Shown: positions 35,407-44,155 of the stretch, piece by piece
How the letters are laid out: the number at the start of each line of letters is the position of its first letter
Numbering within the stretch: the first letter of the stretch is position 1
NCBI GenBank assembly: GCA_934317845.1
Contig: CAKRES010000004.1
Location: 101,405 to 165,404, forward strand
DNA length: 64,000 bases
From: an uncultured Lachnospiraceae bacterium
Lineage (GTDB): Bacteria > Bacillota > Clostridia > Lachnospirales > Lachnospiraceae
Reading direction: 5' to 3'
Program-made: the position numbers and the translations under genes
The notes under the pieces: model-generated
Seen by the model: only the letters and a program-made list of their open reading frames with translations
Database searches by the model: none
Told to the model about the DNA's origin: nothing

Positions 35407-36256
35407 GCATAAACACACCTCACGGAAAAAGAAGGTTATTCGTAACGTTGTATGTACAGTCTTTTCCTTTTTGATGATGGTCTGTCTGATGATCCTGTTT
35501 GCGTTCTTTGCCCTGCAATTTGGACTTTTCAACCGGGATACGACGCTGAGTCAGATCAATGCTTCCGGTTATTATACGAATGTTTATGAGGAGCTGACCA
35601 GCAATCTGCATACGATTGCAGCTTCCAAAGATCTGCCGGAAGATATCTTTGACGAAGTGATCACCGAAAAGCGTGTTTACATCAATGGAAAACAGTATAT
35701 TGAAAACAGTCTGAAAAACAAAGATACGAAGTTATCTCTTACTGATATCGAAAAGGAATTGAAACAGACGCTTGAGAACTATTATCAGGAACAGGGACTT
35801 AGCCTTGACGATACGGTGACGAATGATGTAAAATCAACTGTGAGTGCTGTTTCTTCGGAATACAGCCGCATGACGAGATTTCAGTTTGTCAACTACGTAA
35901 GACAATACAAACAGGCATTGAATGCAGTATTTCGCTGGCTTGTTCCGGTTGCAGCAGTGTTGGCATTATTACTTATGGTTTTGCTGCTTACCGTGGTGAA
36001 GTATCGGCATAGAGGGATTCGTTTTATTGCAATTTCATTTTTTGCGGCAGGAGGAAGTTTTTTGATTCTGCCACTTTGTGCTTTGTTGGGACACTGGTAT
36101 GAAAAGGCATTGGTAAAACCGGAGTATTACAGTCAGTTTTTAAATGACTATATTGCGTCTGGACTTTCGTCATTCCTTTATGTGGGTATATTTGGAATGA
36201 TCGTTGGTGTCGGATTGCTATTTTTGGTACGCATGGTAAAGAACCGTTTGAAGTAA
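35399..36256 (+). CDS. Four-helix membrane protein of the sortase cluster, unknown function
   Basis: A 285-residue protein started at ATG 35399, which has AAGGAGGTGG upstream and overlaps the sortase stop by 8 bases. There is one membrane helix at the N-terminus (about residues 15-38), an outside domain of about 130 residues rich in Asp, Thr and Gln, then three helices at about 175-275 (VPVAAVLALLLMVLLLTVV and two more). The basic ends suggest both termini are inside. I do not recognise the family. Its translation coupling indicates that it works with the sortase. Confidence 0.72.
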   Translation: MSKHKHTSRKKKVIRNVVCTVFSFLMMVCLMILFAFFALQFGLFNRDTTLSQINASGYYTNVYEELTSNLHTIAASKDLPEDIFDEVITEKRVYINGKQYIENSLKNKDTKLSLTDIEKELKQTLENYYQEQGLSLDDTVTNDVKSTVSAVSSEYSRMTRFQFVNYVRQYKQALNAVFRWLVPVAAVLALLLMVLLLTVVKYRHRGIRFIAISFFAAGGSFLILPLCALLGHWYEKALVKPEYYSQFLNDYIASGLSSFLYVGIFGMIVGVGLLFLVRMVKNRLK

Positions 36257-36285
36257 AAGCTTTGAATATAGGAAAAGGGTGAATT

Positions 36286-37017
36286 ATGGATAAACGTTAC
36301 TATACTGATTTACATTGTCACATCATTCCCGGTGTGGATGATGGATCTCCAAATATGGAAGAAACCGTAAAGATGCTGAAAAAAGCATATGAGATGGGTG
36401 TACGAAATATCATTGCTACCCCACATTATGCGTGTGGAGATCACAATGCAGAGCCGTCTCGTTTAGAAGAACTTCGCAAGCAGGTAGAGGTAGAAGCAAA
36501 GAAAATCTCCAAGCACTTTAATATTTCACTTGGAAATGAGCTTTTATGGAGTCCGGATGTGGTACAGGCGGTGAAGGATGGAAAAGCCAATACAATGGCC
36601 GGCACCAGATATATTCTGGTAGAATTTTCACCAAATGACAGTTATCGTACGATCTACAATGGATTGCGTTCCTTTATTTTAGAAGGATATATTCCGATCG
36701 CTGCACACATTGAGCGGTATGAGGCATTACAGAATCGGGAAGACCGTGTGAAAGAGCTGGTGGATCTGGGAGCTTATATTCAGGTGAATATCGGAAGTAT
36801 GGTAGGTGGACTTTTTGATTCCCATGCCAGATTTTTAAAGAAACTATTTAATAAAGGCCTGATCCATTTCTTTGCGAGCGATGCACATGACAGTACTTAC
36901 CGTACCTGTCGTTTTCAGGAATGTATCGATCACATAAAAAAGAAAGTAGATGTGGATTATTTATCGGCTGTGTTATACGAAAACCCGTCGTTGCTTTACG
37001 AGGATAAATATATCTAA
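36286..37017 (+). CDS. cpsB: CpsB/YwqE-type PHP protein-tyrosine phosphatase
   Basis: Manganese-dependent phosphatase that removes phosphate from the tyrosine-rich tail of CpsD and so tunes capsule assembly. The 243 residues are normal. The PHP metal motifs are DLHCHIIPGVDDG at the N-terminus, ATPHYACGDH, a central ELLWSPDV region, AAHIERYE and FASDAHDSTYR. It heads the glycan operon: cpsC starts 30 bases later and cpsD follows, the standard Firmicutes B-C-D order. Confidence 0.93.
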   Translation: MDKRYYTDLHCHIIPGVDDGSPNMEETVKMLKKAYEMGVRNIIATPHYACGDHNAEPSRLEELRKQVEVEAKKISKHFNISLGNELLWSPDVVQAVKDGKANTMAGTRYILVEFSPNDSYRTIYNGLRSFILEGYIPIAAHIERYEALQNREDRVKELVDLGAYIQVNIGSMVGGLFDSHARFLKKLFNKGLIHFFASDAHDSTYRTCRFQECIDHIKKKVDVDYLSAVLYENPSLLYEDKYI

Positions 37018-37047
37018 CCTATATAGAAGCCAAAAAGGAGAAGAAAT

Positions 37048-37839
37048 ATGGACAATTCACAGGTTATTACAACCAATCAAAACCAGAATAACGAGGAGAT
37101 CGAAATTGATCTTCGAGAGATCTTTGGTGTATTGCTAAGCCGTTGGGTCCTCATTGTTGCAGTTGGCTTGATTTGTGCGGTAGCTGCAGGGATCTTTACA
37201 AAGCTCTGCATTACCCCAATGTATCAGTCAACCACCAAAATTTATGTGTTATCAAAGGGCGATGCAGGATCATCAAGCTCGGTCAGCCAGGCTCTTACTT
37301 CGATTACCGATATGCAGCTTGGAAGTCAGATCCTTACGGATTATCAGGAAATGATCACTTGTGATCCGGTCATGGAGAAGGTCATTAAAAATCTTGAGCT
37401 TGATCTGAAAAATGAAGAGCTTGCAGCAATGCTAAGTATTAACAATCCGACGAATACCCGTATTCTGGAATTAACTGTGACCAACAAGGATCCATATATT
37501 GCAAAGGAGATCGCGGATGAGGTGGCAAAGGTATCGATTGAATACTGTGCCGGTATCATGAATGTCGAGCCATCCAATGTCTTCCAGTATGCAAAGGCAT
37601 CCAAAGAAAAGTCCAGTCCAAATACGATGAAGAATATTCTGATCGCACTGTTTGTCGGTGTTATTGTAGTTTCTGCGATCATTGTAGTAAGATACCTGTT
37701 AGACGATACGATCCAGTCTCAGGAGGATGTAGAGAAGTATCTTGGATTGAATACACTTGGTCTGATCCCAATCGAGGAAGGTGCAATGAACCAGATGAAG
37801 AAGGATAAGAAAAAGCGGAACAAGGAATTGAGAGGATAG
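37048..37839 (+). CDS. cpsC: Wzz/CpsC-type polysaccharide co-polymerase and kinase activator
   Basis: A membrane protein that activates the kinase CpsD and controls polymer length. The 263 residues have two membrane helices, at about 32-52 (WVLIVAVGLICAVAAGIFT) and about 192-213 (ILIALFVGVIVVSAIIVV), with the Wzz-type loop between them outside. The C-terminus is cytosolic and charged and should bind CpsD. AAAAAGGAGAAG precedes the ATG. It is 12 bases before cpsD. Confidence 0.92.
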   Translation: MDNSQVITTNQNQNNEEIEIDLREIFGVLLSRWVLIVAVGLICAVAAGIFTKLCITPMYQSTTKIYVLSKGDAGSSSSVSQALTSITDMQLGSQILTDYQEMITCDPVMEKVIKNLELDLKNEELAAMLSINNPTNTRILELTVTNKDPYIAKEIADEVAKVSIEYCAGIMNVEPSNVFQYAKASKEKSSPNTMKNILIALFVGVIVVSAIIVVRYLLDDTIQSQEDVEKYLGLNTLGLIPIEEGAMNQMKKDKKKRNKELRG

Positions 37840-37851
37840 GAGGTGAGTCAG

Positions 37852-38607
37852 ATGGCAAAGGAAACAACAAAGAAAAACAGTATTGTATTTGAAAAGAAGA
37901 AAGAACTGGATTACCGTACTAACGAGAGTTACAAGAGTCTTCGTACCAATATTCAGTTCTGTGGAAATGAAGTGAAGGTGCTGGCATTTACCAGTTGTAC
38001 TCCAAACGAAGGAAAGTCCAGTGTATGCTTTAATCTGGCCACCAGCTTTGCACAGGATGGCAAGAAAGTGATCATGATCGATGCCGATCTTCGTAAATCG
38101 GTGTTAGTTGGACGTTATAAGGTTGGTGCGATCGACGCCGGATTAAGCCACTACCTGTCCGGACAGAAGAGTCTTGACGATGTCATTATGAAAACAGACA
38201 TTGAGAATTTTGATATTATTTTTTCCGGTCCGTTTGCACCGAATCCGGCGGAGCTTGTCGGTTCTGAGAACATGAAGACAATGCTTACCCGCCTGCGCGA
38301 AGAGTATGATTATGTGATCATTGATACTCCGCCGATGGGCTCTGTTATTGATGCAGCCGTTATCGGGCAGCTGACAGACGGTGTGGTACTCGTAGTAGAA
38401 AATAATGCGATCAGCTACCGTTTTGCACAGAATGTAAAGAAACAGTTAGAGCAGGTAGAATGCAAGATTTTAGGTGTGGTGCTCAATAAAGTGCCAATGG
38501 GTAAAAAAGGTTATTATGGTCGCTACTATGGTAAGTATTATGGAAAATACTATGGTAAGTATTATGGAACCTACGGACAGGATGGAGAGGACAGCGACGA
38601 GGAGTAA
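37852..38607 (+). CDS. cpsD: CpsD-type bacterial tyrosine kinase
   Basis: BY-kinase, the cytosolic half of the split CpsC/CpsD system. The ATG at 37852 is chosen because AGGAGGTGA ends 6 bases before it and contains the in-frame GTG 37843; this gives 251 residues. Walker A TPNEGKSS is at 50-57, Walker A' DADLR at 77-81, Walker B VIIDTPPMGS near 160. The C-terminal tail has five YYG repeats plus one Tyr, 11 tyrosines in 23 residues, the usual autophosphorylation cluster. An acidic end (DGEDSDEE) follows. Confidence 0.95.
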   Translation: MAKETTKKNSIVFEKKKELDYRTNESYKSLRTNIQFCGNEVKVLAFTSCTPNEGKSSVCFNLATSFAQDGKKVIMIDADLRKSVLVGRYKVGAIDAGLSHYLSGQKSLDDVIMKTDIENFDIIFSGPFAPNPAELVGSENMKTMLTRLREEYDYVIIDTPPMGSVIDAAVIGQLTDGVVLVVENNAISYRFAQNVKKQLEQVECKILGVVLNKVPMGKKGYYGRYYGKYYGKYYGKYYGTYGQDGEDSDEE

Positions 38608-38647
38608 GAAAACAGCATAGCCACGAAAAAGCAAGGGGGACATCAGA

Positions 38648-40060
38648 ATGTATCATAGAATGCGATTGATTCCGATCTACACAGTAGTCGTACTAGACAG
38701 CATGATCATGATCCTGATGTTCAACCTTGCTAATCTTTTGCGTTTCCACCAGCTTCATGTGGTGGCAGACAATACGAATTACATGGATATGATGCTGCTG
38801 ATCCTGTTGAGCTTTCTTTTTACTGCTCTGGTGCTTCATATGAACGACAATCTGCTGCAGAGAGGGAAGCTGGATGAGTTTTATGTACTGGCTAAACAGT
38901 ATATCTATGTTGGATTTATTGTGTTGTTCTATCTTTATCTGATCAAAGCAGGGCATTACTACAGCCGTATCCAGCTTGGATATTTCTTTTTATTCAGTTA
39001 TGTAGCTATGGGCATTGCCCATATTCTGGTAAAAAACTATTTCTTAAAACGTTATAACGACACGAAAGAATGTGTCAAGATGCTCTTGGTTACTACTTCG
39101 GATCGCCTGGAACAGGTGATGAGTGGAATTTCTTTTACGAATAACTGGTATTTTCATGTCAGTTACATTGCCTTGCTGGATGCAGACCGGACAGGTGAAT
39201 GCTATCAGGATATTCCAATCGTGGCAGGTCCGGACAATTTTTGTGAGGTGGTACAGCAGCTTCCACTGGATGCTGCATTTATCCATGTTGACCGTGCCAT
39301 TGAAGAAACATGTCATAATCTGATCGAAGTATTACATCAGATGGGGATCCAGGTGCATTTGAACATTCCGGAGTATGAGATCGGTTATCGCCAGAAATCC
39401 TTTGACCGGATCGGGGTTTATGGAGTCGTTACCTATCGGAATTATGATTATGATTTCCGTCAGCAGGCGGTCAAACGTGTGATGGATATTGTGGGAAGCG
39501 TTGTTGGACTATTGATCACCGGAGTGCTTTCTGTTGTTATCGCACCTGCGATCTATCTGAATGATCCGGGACCTATCCTGTTTCGACAGGTACGTATCGG
39601 GAGAAACGGAAGACGGTTTACAATCTACAAATTCCGTACGATGTATACCAACGCTGAGCAGCGAAAAAAAGAACTGATGAGCCACAATGAAATGGATGGC
39701 CATATGTTTAAAATGAAAGATGATCCACGTGTTACCAGTGTGGGACGTTTCTTACGGAAAACAAGTCTGGATGAACTGCCACAGTTTTATAATATTCTGC
39801 GCGGTGACATGAGTCTGGTAGGAACCAGACCACCGACAGAGGAGGAATTTGAGGCATATGAAGCAGATCACCGGCGGCGCATCAGCATCAAGCCGGGACT
39901 GACCGGATTGTGGCAGGTAAGCGGGCGCAGTACGATCACGAATTTTGAAGAAATAGTAGCACTTGACTGCGATTATATCGATCATTGGTCTTTGTGGATG
40001 GATGTAAAGATCCTGCTGAAAACAATATTCATCGTTTTGTTCCAAAAAGGAGCAGAATAG
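38648..40060 (+). CDS. Polyprenyl glycosylphosphotransferase (WbaP/WcaJ-like), initiating enzyme
   Basis: Starts a polysaccharide repeat unit by moving a sugar phosphate from a UDP-sugar onto undecaprenyl phosphate. Length is 470 residues. Four N-terminal membrane helices (about 10-120), a CoA-binding-like cytosolic domain (about 135-260), then a re-entrant hydrophobic helix near 280 and the bacterial sugar transferase domain, with YKFRTMYTNAEQRKKEL, KTSLDELPQFYNIL, SLVGTRPP and KPGLTGLWQVSGRS. The donor sugar, usually glucose or galactose, is not shown by sequence. The next gene is 101 bases downstream. Confidence 0.92.
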   Translation: MYHRMRLIPIYTVVVLDSMIMILMFNLANLLRFHQLHVVADNTNYMDMMLLILLSFLFTALVLHMNDNLLQRGKLDEFYVLAKQYIYVGFIVLFYLYLIKAGHYYSRIQLGYFFLFSYVAMGIAHILVKNYFLKRYNDTKECVKMLLVTTSDRLEQVMSGISFTNNWYFHVSYIALLDADRTGECYQDIPIVAGPDNFCEVVQQLPLDAAFIHVDRAIEETCHNLIEVLHQMGIQVHLNIPEYEIGYRQKSFDRIGVYGVVTYRNYDYDFRQQAVKRVMDIVGSVVGLLITGVLSVVIAPAIYLNDPGPILFRQVRIGRNGRRFTIYKFRTMYTNAEQRKKELMSHNEMDGHMFKMKDDPRVTSVGRFLRKTSLDELPQFYNILRGDMSLVGTRPPTEEEFEAYEADHRRRISIKPGLTGLWQVSGRSTITNFEEIVALDCDYIDHWSLWMDVKILLKTIFIVLFQKGAE

Positions 40061-40161
40061 TAACGAATATTGTCATAAATAACCATTGAAACAGTTCATA
40101 ATCTGCTATATAATATTGTAAGTGATTTTGGAGTAATTTAGAAATAAGAATGAGGATTGTT

Positions 40162-42213
40162 ATGAAAGAACAAAAGAACCAGCCGGAAGACATGATACAG
40201 GATAAGGGAGAGCGCAGACATCGTAACATTATGATGGTATATTTGATCCTCTATGATGCGATCGCCATTAACTTCTCCTATTTTTTTGGTCTGTTGCTGC
40301 GGTTTGATTTTAAATTTAGTTCCATACCGCCAGAGTATTTTCAAGCATTTTTGAAATTTACCCCATTTTATACGGTGATTACGATCGTGATTTTTCACAT
40401 GCTGCGGTTATATAACAGTATTTGGAAGTATGCAAGCTTTACGGAATTGAGCCGTATTCTTCTTGCAACCGGAATCACATCACTGATCCATGTCGTTGGA
40501 ATCACCACATTAGTGCTCCGCATGCCGATCTCTTACTATATGGTTGGAATTATGATGCAGTTTCTTTTAGTGACTGCGATCCGTTTTTCCTACCGTTTTA
40601 TTTCACTGGAGCGGGGAAAACGTGCCAACCTGCAGAATATCGTACATAACACGATGATCATTGGAGCCGGTGCAGCAGGACAGATCTTACTCCGGGAGCT
40701 TAACAACTCTGCGGAATCTGATGCCAAGGTGTGCTGTATCATTGATGATGATCCAATGAAGCACGGAAGATTTTTAGAGGGAGTTCCGGTTGTTGGAAAC
40801 CGGGATGATATTTTAAGCAACGTGGAGAAATACCGCATTGACCAGATCTTATTTGCGGTTCCTACGGCGACAGCGGCAGAAACACGCGATATTTTAAATA
40901 TCTGTAAAGAAACACATTGTGAGATCAAGCGCCTTCCGGGTGTGTATCAGATTGCCAAGGGAGAAGTACTTCTCAGTAAGATGCGCAAGGTAGAAGTAGA
41001 GGATCTGCTGGGACGTGACCCGATCAAGGTTGATATGAAACAGATTTTTGTTTATCTGACCGGAAAGGTCATTTTGATCACCGGAGGCGGTGGATCGATC
41101 GGAAGCGAGATCGCGAGACAGGTTGCTGCCCATCATCCGAAGCAGCTGATCATCTTTGATATTTATGAGAATAACGCCTATGATATAGAACAGGAGCTGA
41201 AAAAGAAATACCCGGAATTGAATCTGGTTGTATTGATCGGCTCTGTGCGTGACAGCCGACGGATCAATATGGTATTTGAAACCTATCATCCGGATGTTGT
41301 GTACCATGCAGCAGCACATAAGCATGTACCACTGATGGAAACCAGTCCGAATGAAGCGATCAAGAATAACGTGGTCGGAACCTATAAGACCGCCTATGCT
41401 GCCTTAAAGCATGGCACAAAGCGATTTGTACTGATCAGTACGGATAAGGCGGTTAATCCAACGAATATCATGGGAGCCAGCAAGCGTCTTTGCGAGATGG
41501 TGATTCAGAGTATGGATGCGATCAGTAAAAATGGAAGACTGGATCTTCTTCCATTCTTGCATGCGCATGTAGATAAAGAAATTGATGGACAGTGTGTACC
41601 AGATCCGCTCGACCATATGGCGGTTTATGAAGATGAATTAAAAGGGATCAAGATTGAAAGTACGAAAGAAAAAAATAGTGACCGTACCCAGTTTGTAGCT
41701 GTGCGATTTGGTAACGTGCTGGGAAGTAATGGTTCGGTTATTCCACTTTTCCGTAAACAGATTGCGGCAGGAGGACCGGTTACCGTGACTCACCCGGATA
41801 TTATCCGTTACTTTATGACGATACCGGAAGCCGTAAGCTTAGTTCTTCAGGCAGGTACCAATGCATGGGGCGGCGAGATTTTTGTCCTTGATATGGGCGA
41901 GCCGGTGAAGATTGATACACTGGCAAGAAACCTGATCAAATTATCCGGGTATGTGCCGGATGAGGATATTAAGATTGTATATTCCGGTCTGCGACCAGGC
42001 GAAAAACTGTTTGAGGAAAAACTGATGGCGGAAGAGGGCATGAAGAAAACCGATAATGCACTTATTCATATCGGAAAGCCGATTCCATTTGATGTGGAAC
42101 AGTTCTTACGGGATCTGGAAGAACTGGCAGTTGCCAGCTACGATAACGATGAAGATATTGTGCGCAAGGTGGCACAGGTAGTACCAACCTTTCATCCGGC
42201 GGAGAATGGGTGA
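40162..42213 (+). CDS. Membrane-bound nucleotide-sugar 4,6-dehydratase (FlaA1/CapD/PglF-like)
   Basis: Converts UDP-GlcNAc to a UDP-4-keto-6-deoxy sugar (PglF/CapD type). It has 683 residues from the ATG 40162, which has GAGGATTGTT upstream; ATG 40150 is possible. There are four N-terminal helices, a nucleotide-binding domain (IIGAGAAGQILLREL near 167), then an extended SDR domain with the NAD loop GGGGSIGSE at 308. The active site has the STDKAVNPTNIMGASKR form with a Lys-based Met-Lys pair in place of Tyr-x3-Lys, as in this subfamily. The product would feed the next gene, an aminotransferase. Confidence 0.92.
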   Translation: MKEQKNQPEDMIQDKGERRHRNIMMVYLILYDAIAINFSYFFGLLLRFDFKFSSIPPEYFQAFLKFTPFYTVITIVIFHMLRLYNSIWKYASFTELSRILLATGITSLIHVVGITTLVLRMPISYYMVGIMMQFLLVTAIRFSYRFISLERGKRANLQNIVHNTMIIGAGAAGQILLRELNNSAESDAKVCCIIDDDPMKHGRFLEGVPVVGNRDDILSNVEKYRIDQILFAVPTATAAETRDILNICKETHCEIKRLPGVYQIAKGEVLLSKMRKVEVEDLLGRDPIKVDMKQIFVYLTGKVILITGGGGSIGSEIARQVAAHHPKQLIIFDIYENNAYDIEQELKKKYPELNLVVLIGSVRDSRRINMVFETYHPDVVYHAAAHKHVPLMETSPNEAIKNNVVGTYKTAYAALKHGTKRFVLISTDKAVNPTNIMGASKRLCEMVIQSMDAISKNGRLDLLPFLHAHVDKEIDGQCVPDPLDHMAVYEDELKGIKIESTKEKNSDRTQFVAVRFGNVLGSNGSVIPLFRKQIAAGGPVTVTHPDIIRYFMTIPEAVSLVLQAGTNAWGGEIFVLDMGEPVKIDTLARNLIKLSGYVPDEDIKIVYSGLRPGEKLFEEKLMAEEGMKKTDNALIHIGKPIPFDVEQFLRDLEELAVASYDNDEDIVRKVAQVVPTFHPAENG

Positions 42214-42242
42214 GAATGGTATGATAAGAATCGAGGGATAAC

Positions 42243-43526
42243 ATGTTTACGAACAAAGATGATTTTAAACCATTTGAAAAGAAGGTATGGCTTGCCAGTC
42301 CTACTATGCATGGAGAAGAACAAAAGTATGTCAATCGTGCATTTGAACTGAACTGGATCACAACAGCTGGTGAAAATGTGAATGAGGTAGAACGTCTGAC
42401 TGCTGAATATATTGGTGTAGATCATGCAGTTGCATTATCTGCAGGAACAGCGGCACTACATATGGCGGTGAAAATTGCCGGAGAAGAACTGTATGGAAAA
42501 CCAAAGGTAGGAGAAGGAACGCTTTCGGGACATAAAGTATTTTGTTCCGATGTGACGTTTGATGCGACAGTTAATCCTGTAGTATATGAGGGCGGCGAGC
42601 CTGTTTTTATTGATACAGAATATGATACATGGAATATGGATCCGGAGGCTCTTAAGAAAGCATTTGCAATCTATCCGGATGTAAAGCTTGTTGTGCTTGT
42701 AAACTTATATGGCACACCTGCTAAACTTGATGAGATAAAAGCAATCTGTGATGAACATGGAGCAATTCTTATAGAAGACGCAGCGGAATCAATGGGAGCT
42801 ACTTATAAGGGCAGACAGACCGGAACCTTTGGTAAGTACAGCATCGTCAGTTTTAATGGAAATAAGATCATCACTGGAAGCAGTGGCGGATCCTTACTTA
42901 CCAGCAGCAAAGAAGCTGCAGATAAGGTTCGAAAATGGTCTACCCAGGCAAGGGAAGCTGCTCCTTGGTACCAGCATGAAGAAATCGGTTATAATTATCG
43001 TATGAGCAATATTATTGCTGGAATCGTACGTGGTCAGTATGAACATTTAGAGGAGCATAAGGCAAGAAAAAAAGCAATCTATGAGCGGTACAAGGAAGGA
43101 TTGAAAGACTTACCGGTAAAAATGAATCCCTATATCGAAGGGGAGATGGAGCCAAATTTCTGGCTCAGTTGTATGATCCTCGATCGGGATGCGATGTGCA
43201 AACAGGTGCGGTCTGAGACAGAGCCAATGTACATTGCAGAGACAGGTAAGACATGCCCTACGGAAATTTTAGAAACATTGGCAAGTTATAATGCTGAGGG
43301 ACGTCCTATCTGGAAGCCGATGCATATGCAGCCAATCTATCGTTTGAATCCGTTCATTACTAAGGATGGAAACGGAAGAGCAAGATCAAATGCCTATATT
43401 GCAGGTGGTGCTTCGGATATTGGTATGGATATCTTTGACAGAGGATTATGCCTTCCAAGTGATATCAATATGACTGAAGAAGAACAGAATATTGTGATTC
43501 AAATTATAAAAAGTTGTTTTGAATAG
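42243..43526 (+). CDS. DegT/DnrJ/EryC1 sugar aminotransferase (PglE-like)
   Basis: PLP enzyme that would add an amino group to C4 of the 4-keto sugar from the preceding dehydratase, giving a bacillosamine-type UDP-amino sugar. Length is 427 residues. The N-terminus VWLASPTMHGEEQKYV and ITTAGENVNEVE is typical. The PLP lysine is Lys208 in SFNGNKIITGSSGG; EDAAESMGATYKGR provides the PLP aspartate. The C-terminal part FDRGLCLPSDINMTEEE closes the family fold. It lies 29 bases after the dehydratase and 14 before the second phosphoglycosyl transferase. Confidence 0.93.
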   Translation: MFTNKDDFKPFEKKVWLASPTMHGEEQKYVNRAFELNWITTAGENVNEVERLTAEYIGVDHAVALSAGTAALHMAVKIAGEELYGKPKVGEGTLSGHKVFCSDVTFDATVNPVVYEGGEPVFIDTEYDTWNMDPEALKKAFAIYPDVKLVVLVNLYGTPAKLDEIKAICDEHGAILIEDAAESMGATYKGRQTGTFGKYSIVSFNGNKIITGSSGGSLLTSSKEAADKVRKWSTQAREAAPWYQHEEIGYNYRMSNIIAGIVRGQYEHLEEHKARKKAIYERYKEGLKDLPVKMNPYIEGEMEPNFWLSCMILDRDAMCKQVRSETEPMYIAETGKTCPTEILETLASYNAEGRPIWKPMHMQPIYRLNPFITKDGNGRARSNAYIAGGASDIGMDIFDRGLCLPSDINMTEEEQNIVIQIIKSCFE

Positions 43527-43540
43527 AAAGGGTAGAAGCC

Positions 43541-44146
43541 ATGTATGCAAAATACATCAAACGAATCCTTGATTTTACATTGAGTCTATGTGCAGTGATT
43601 TTATTATCCCCGCTATTGCTTGTGTTAATACTTTTAGGGGCTGTTTTTATGAGAGGCAATCCTTTCTTTGTGCAGAAGCGGCCGGGAAAAAACGAGAAGA
43701 TATTTAAGCTGATTAAATTTCGAACCATGGATAATCGGAAGGATAAAGATGGAAATCTGCTTCCAGATGAAGTGCGACTAAATGGATATGGTAAATTTTT
43801 GCGAAGCACTTCTTTAGATGAGCTGCCTGAACTTTTTAATATTATTAAGGGTGATATGGCGATTGTGGGACCGAGACCGTTGCTGGTGCAGTATTTGCCT
43901 TTGTATAATGATAAACAAAAGAGAAGACATGAGGTATTGCCTGGTTTGACTGGGTGGGCTCAAGTTAATGGAAGAAACAGTATATCGTGGACAGAAAGAT
44001 TCGAGTTAGATATAGAATATGTTGATAATATAGCTTTTAAAAAAGATATTCAAATAATAATTATGACGGTTAAATCTGTTTTTTTACAAAAGGGAATTAG
44101 CTCAGAAACTTCAGCTACAATGGAAGATTTTAATGGGATGAATTAA
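43541..44146 (+). CDS. Monotopic phosphoglycosyl transferase (PglC-like)
   Basis: A small initiating transferase of 201 residues, which moves a phospho-sugar, usually bacillosamine-type in PglC, onto undecaprenyl phosphate. There is one re-entrant hydrophobic helix at residues 8-34, then FKLIKFRTMDNRKDKDG, STSLDELPELFNIIKGDMAIVGPRPLL and LPGLTGWAQVNGRNSISW. It carries a C-terminal extension of about 25 residues. It directly follows the dehydratase and aminotransferase genes that would make its donor. It is the second initiating enzyme in the locus. Confidence 0.92.
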   Translation: MYAKYIKRILDFTLSLCAVILLSPLLLVLILLGAVFMRGNPFFVQKRPGKNEKIFKLIKFRTMDNRKDKDGNLLPDEVRLNGYGKFLRSTSLDELPELFNIIKGDMAIVGPRPLLVQYLPLYNDKQKRRHEVLPGLTGWAQVNGRNSISWTERFELDIEYVDNIAFKKDIQIIIMTVKSVFLQKGISSETSATMEDFNGMN

Positions 44147-44155
44147 GGAGATTTT

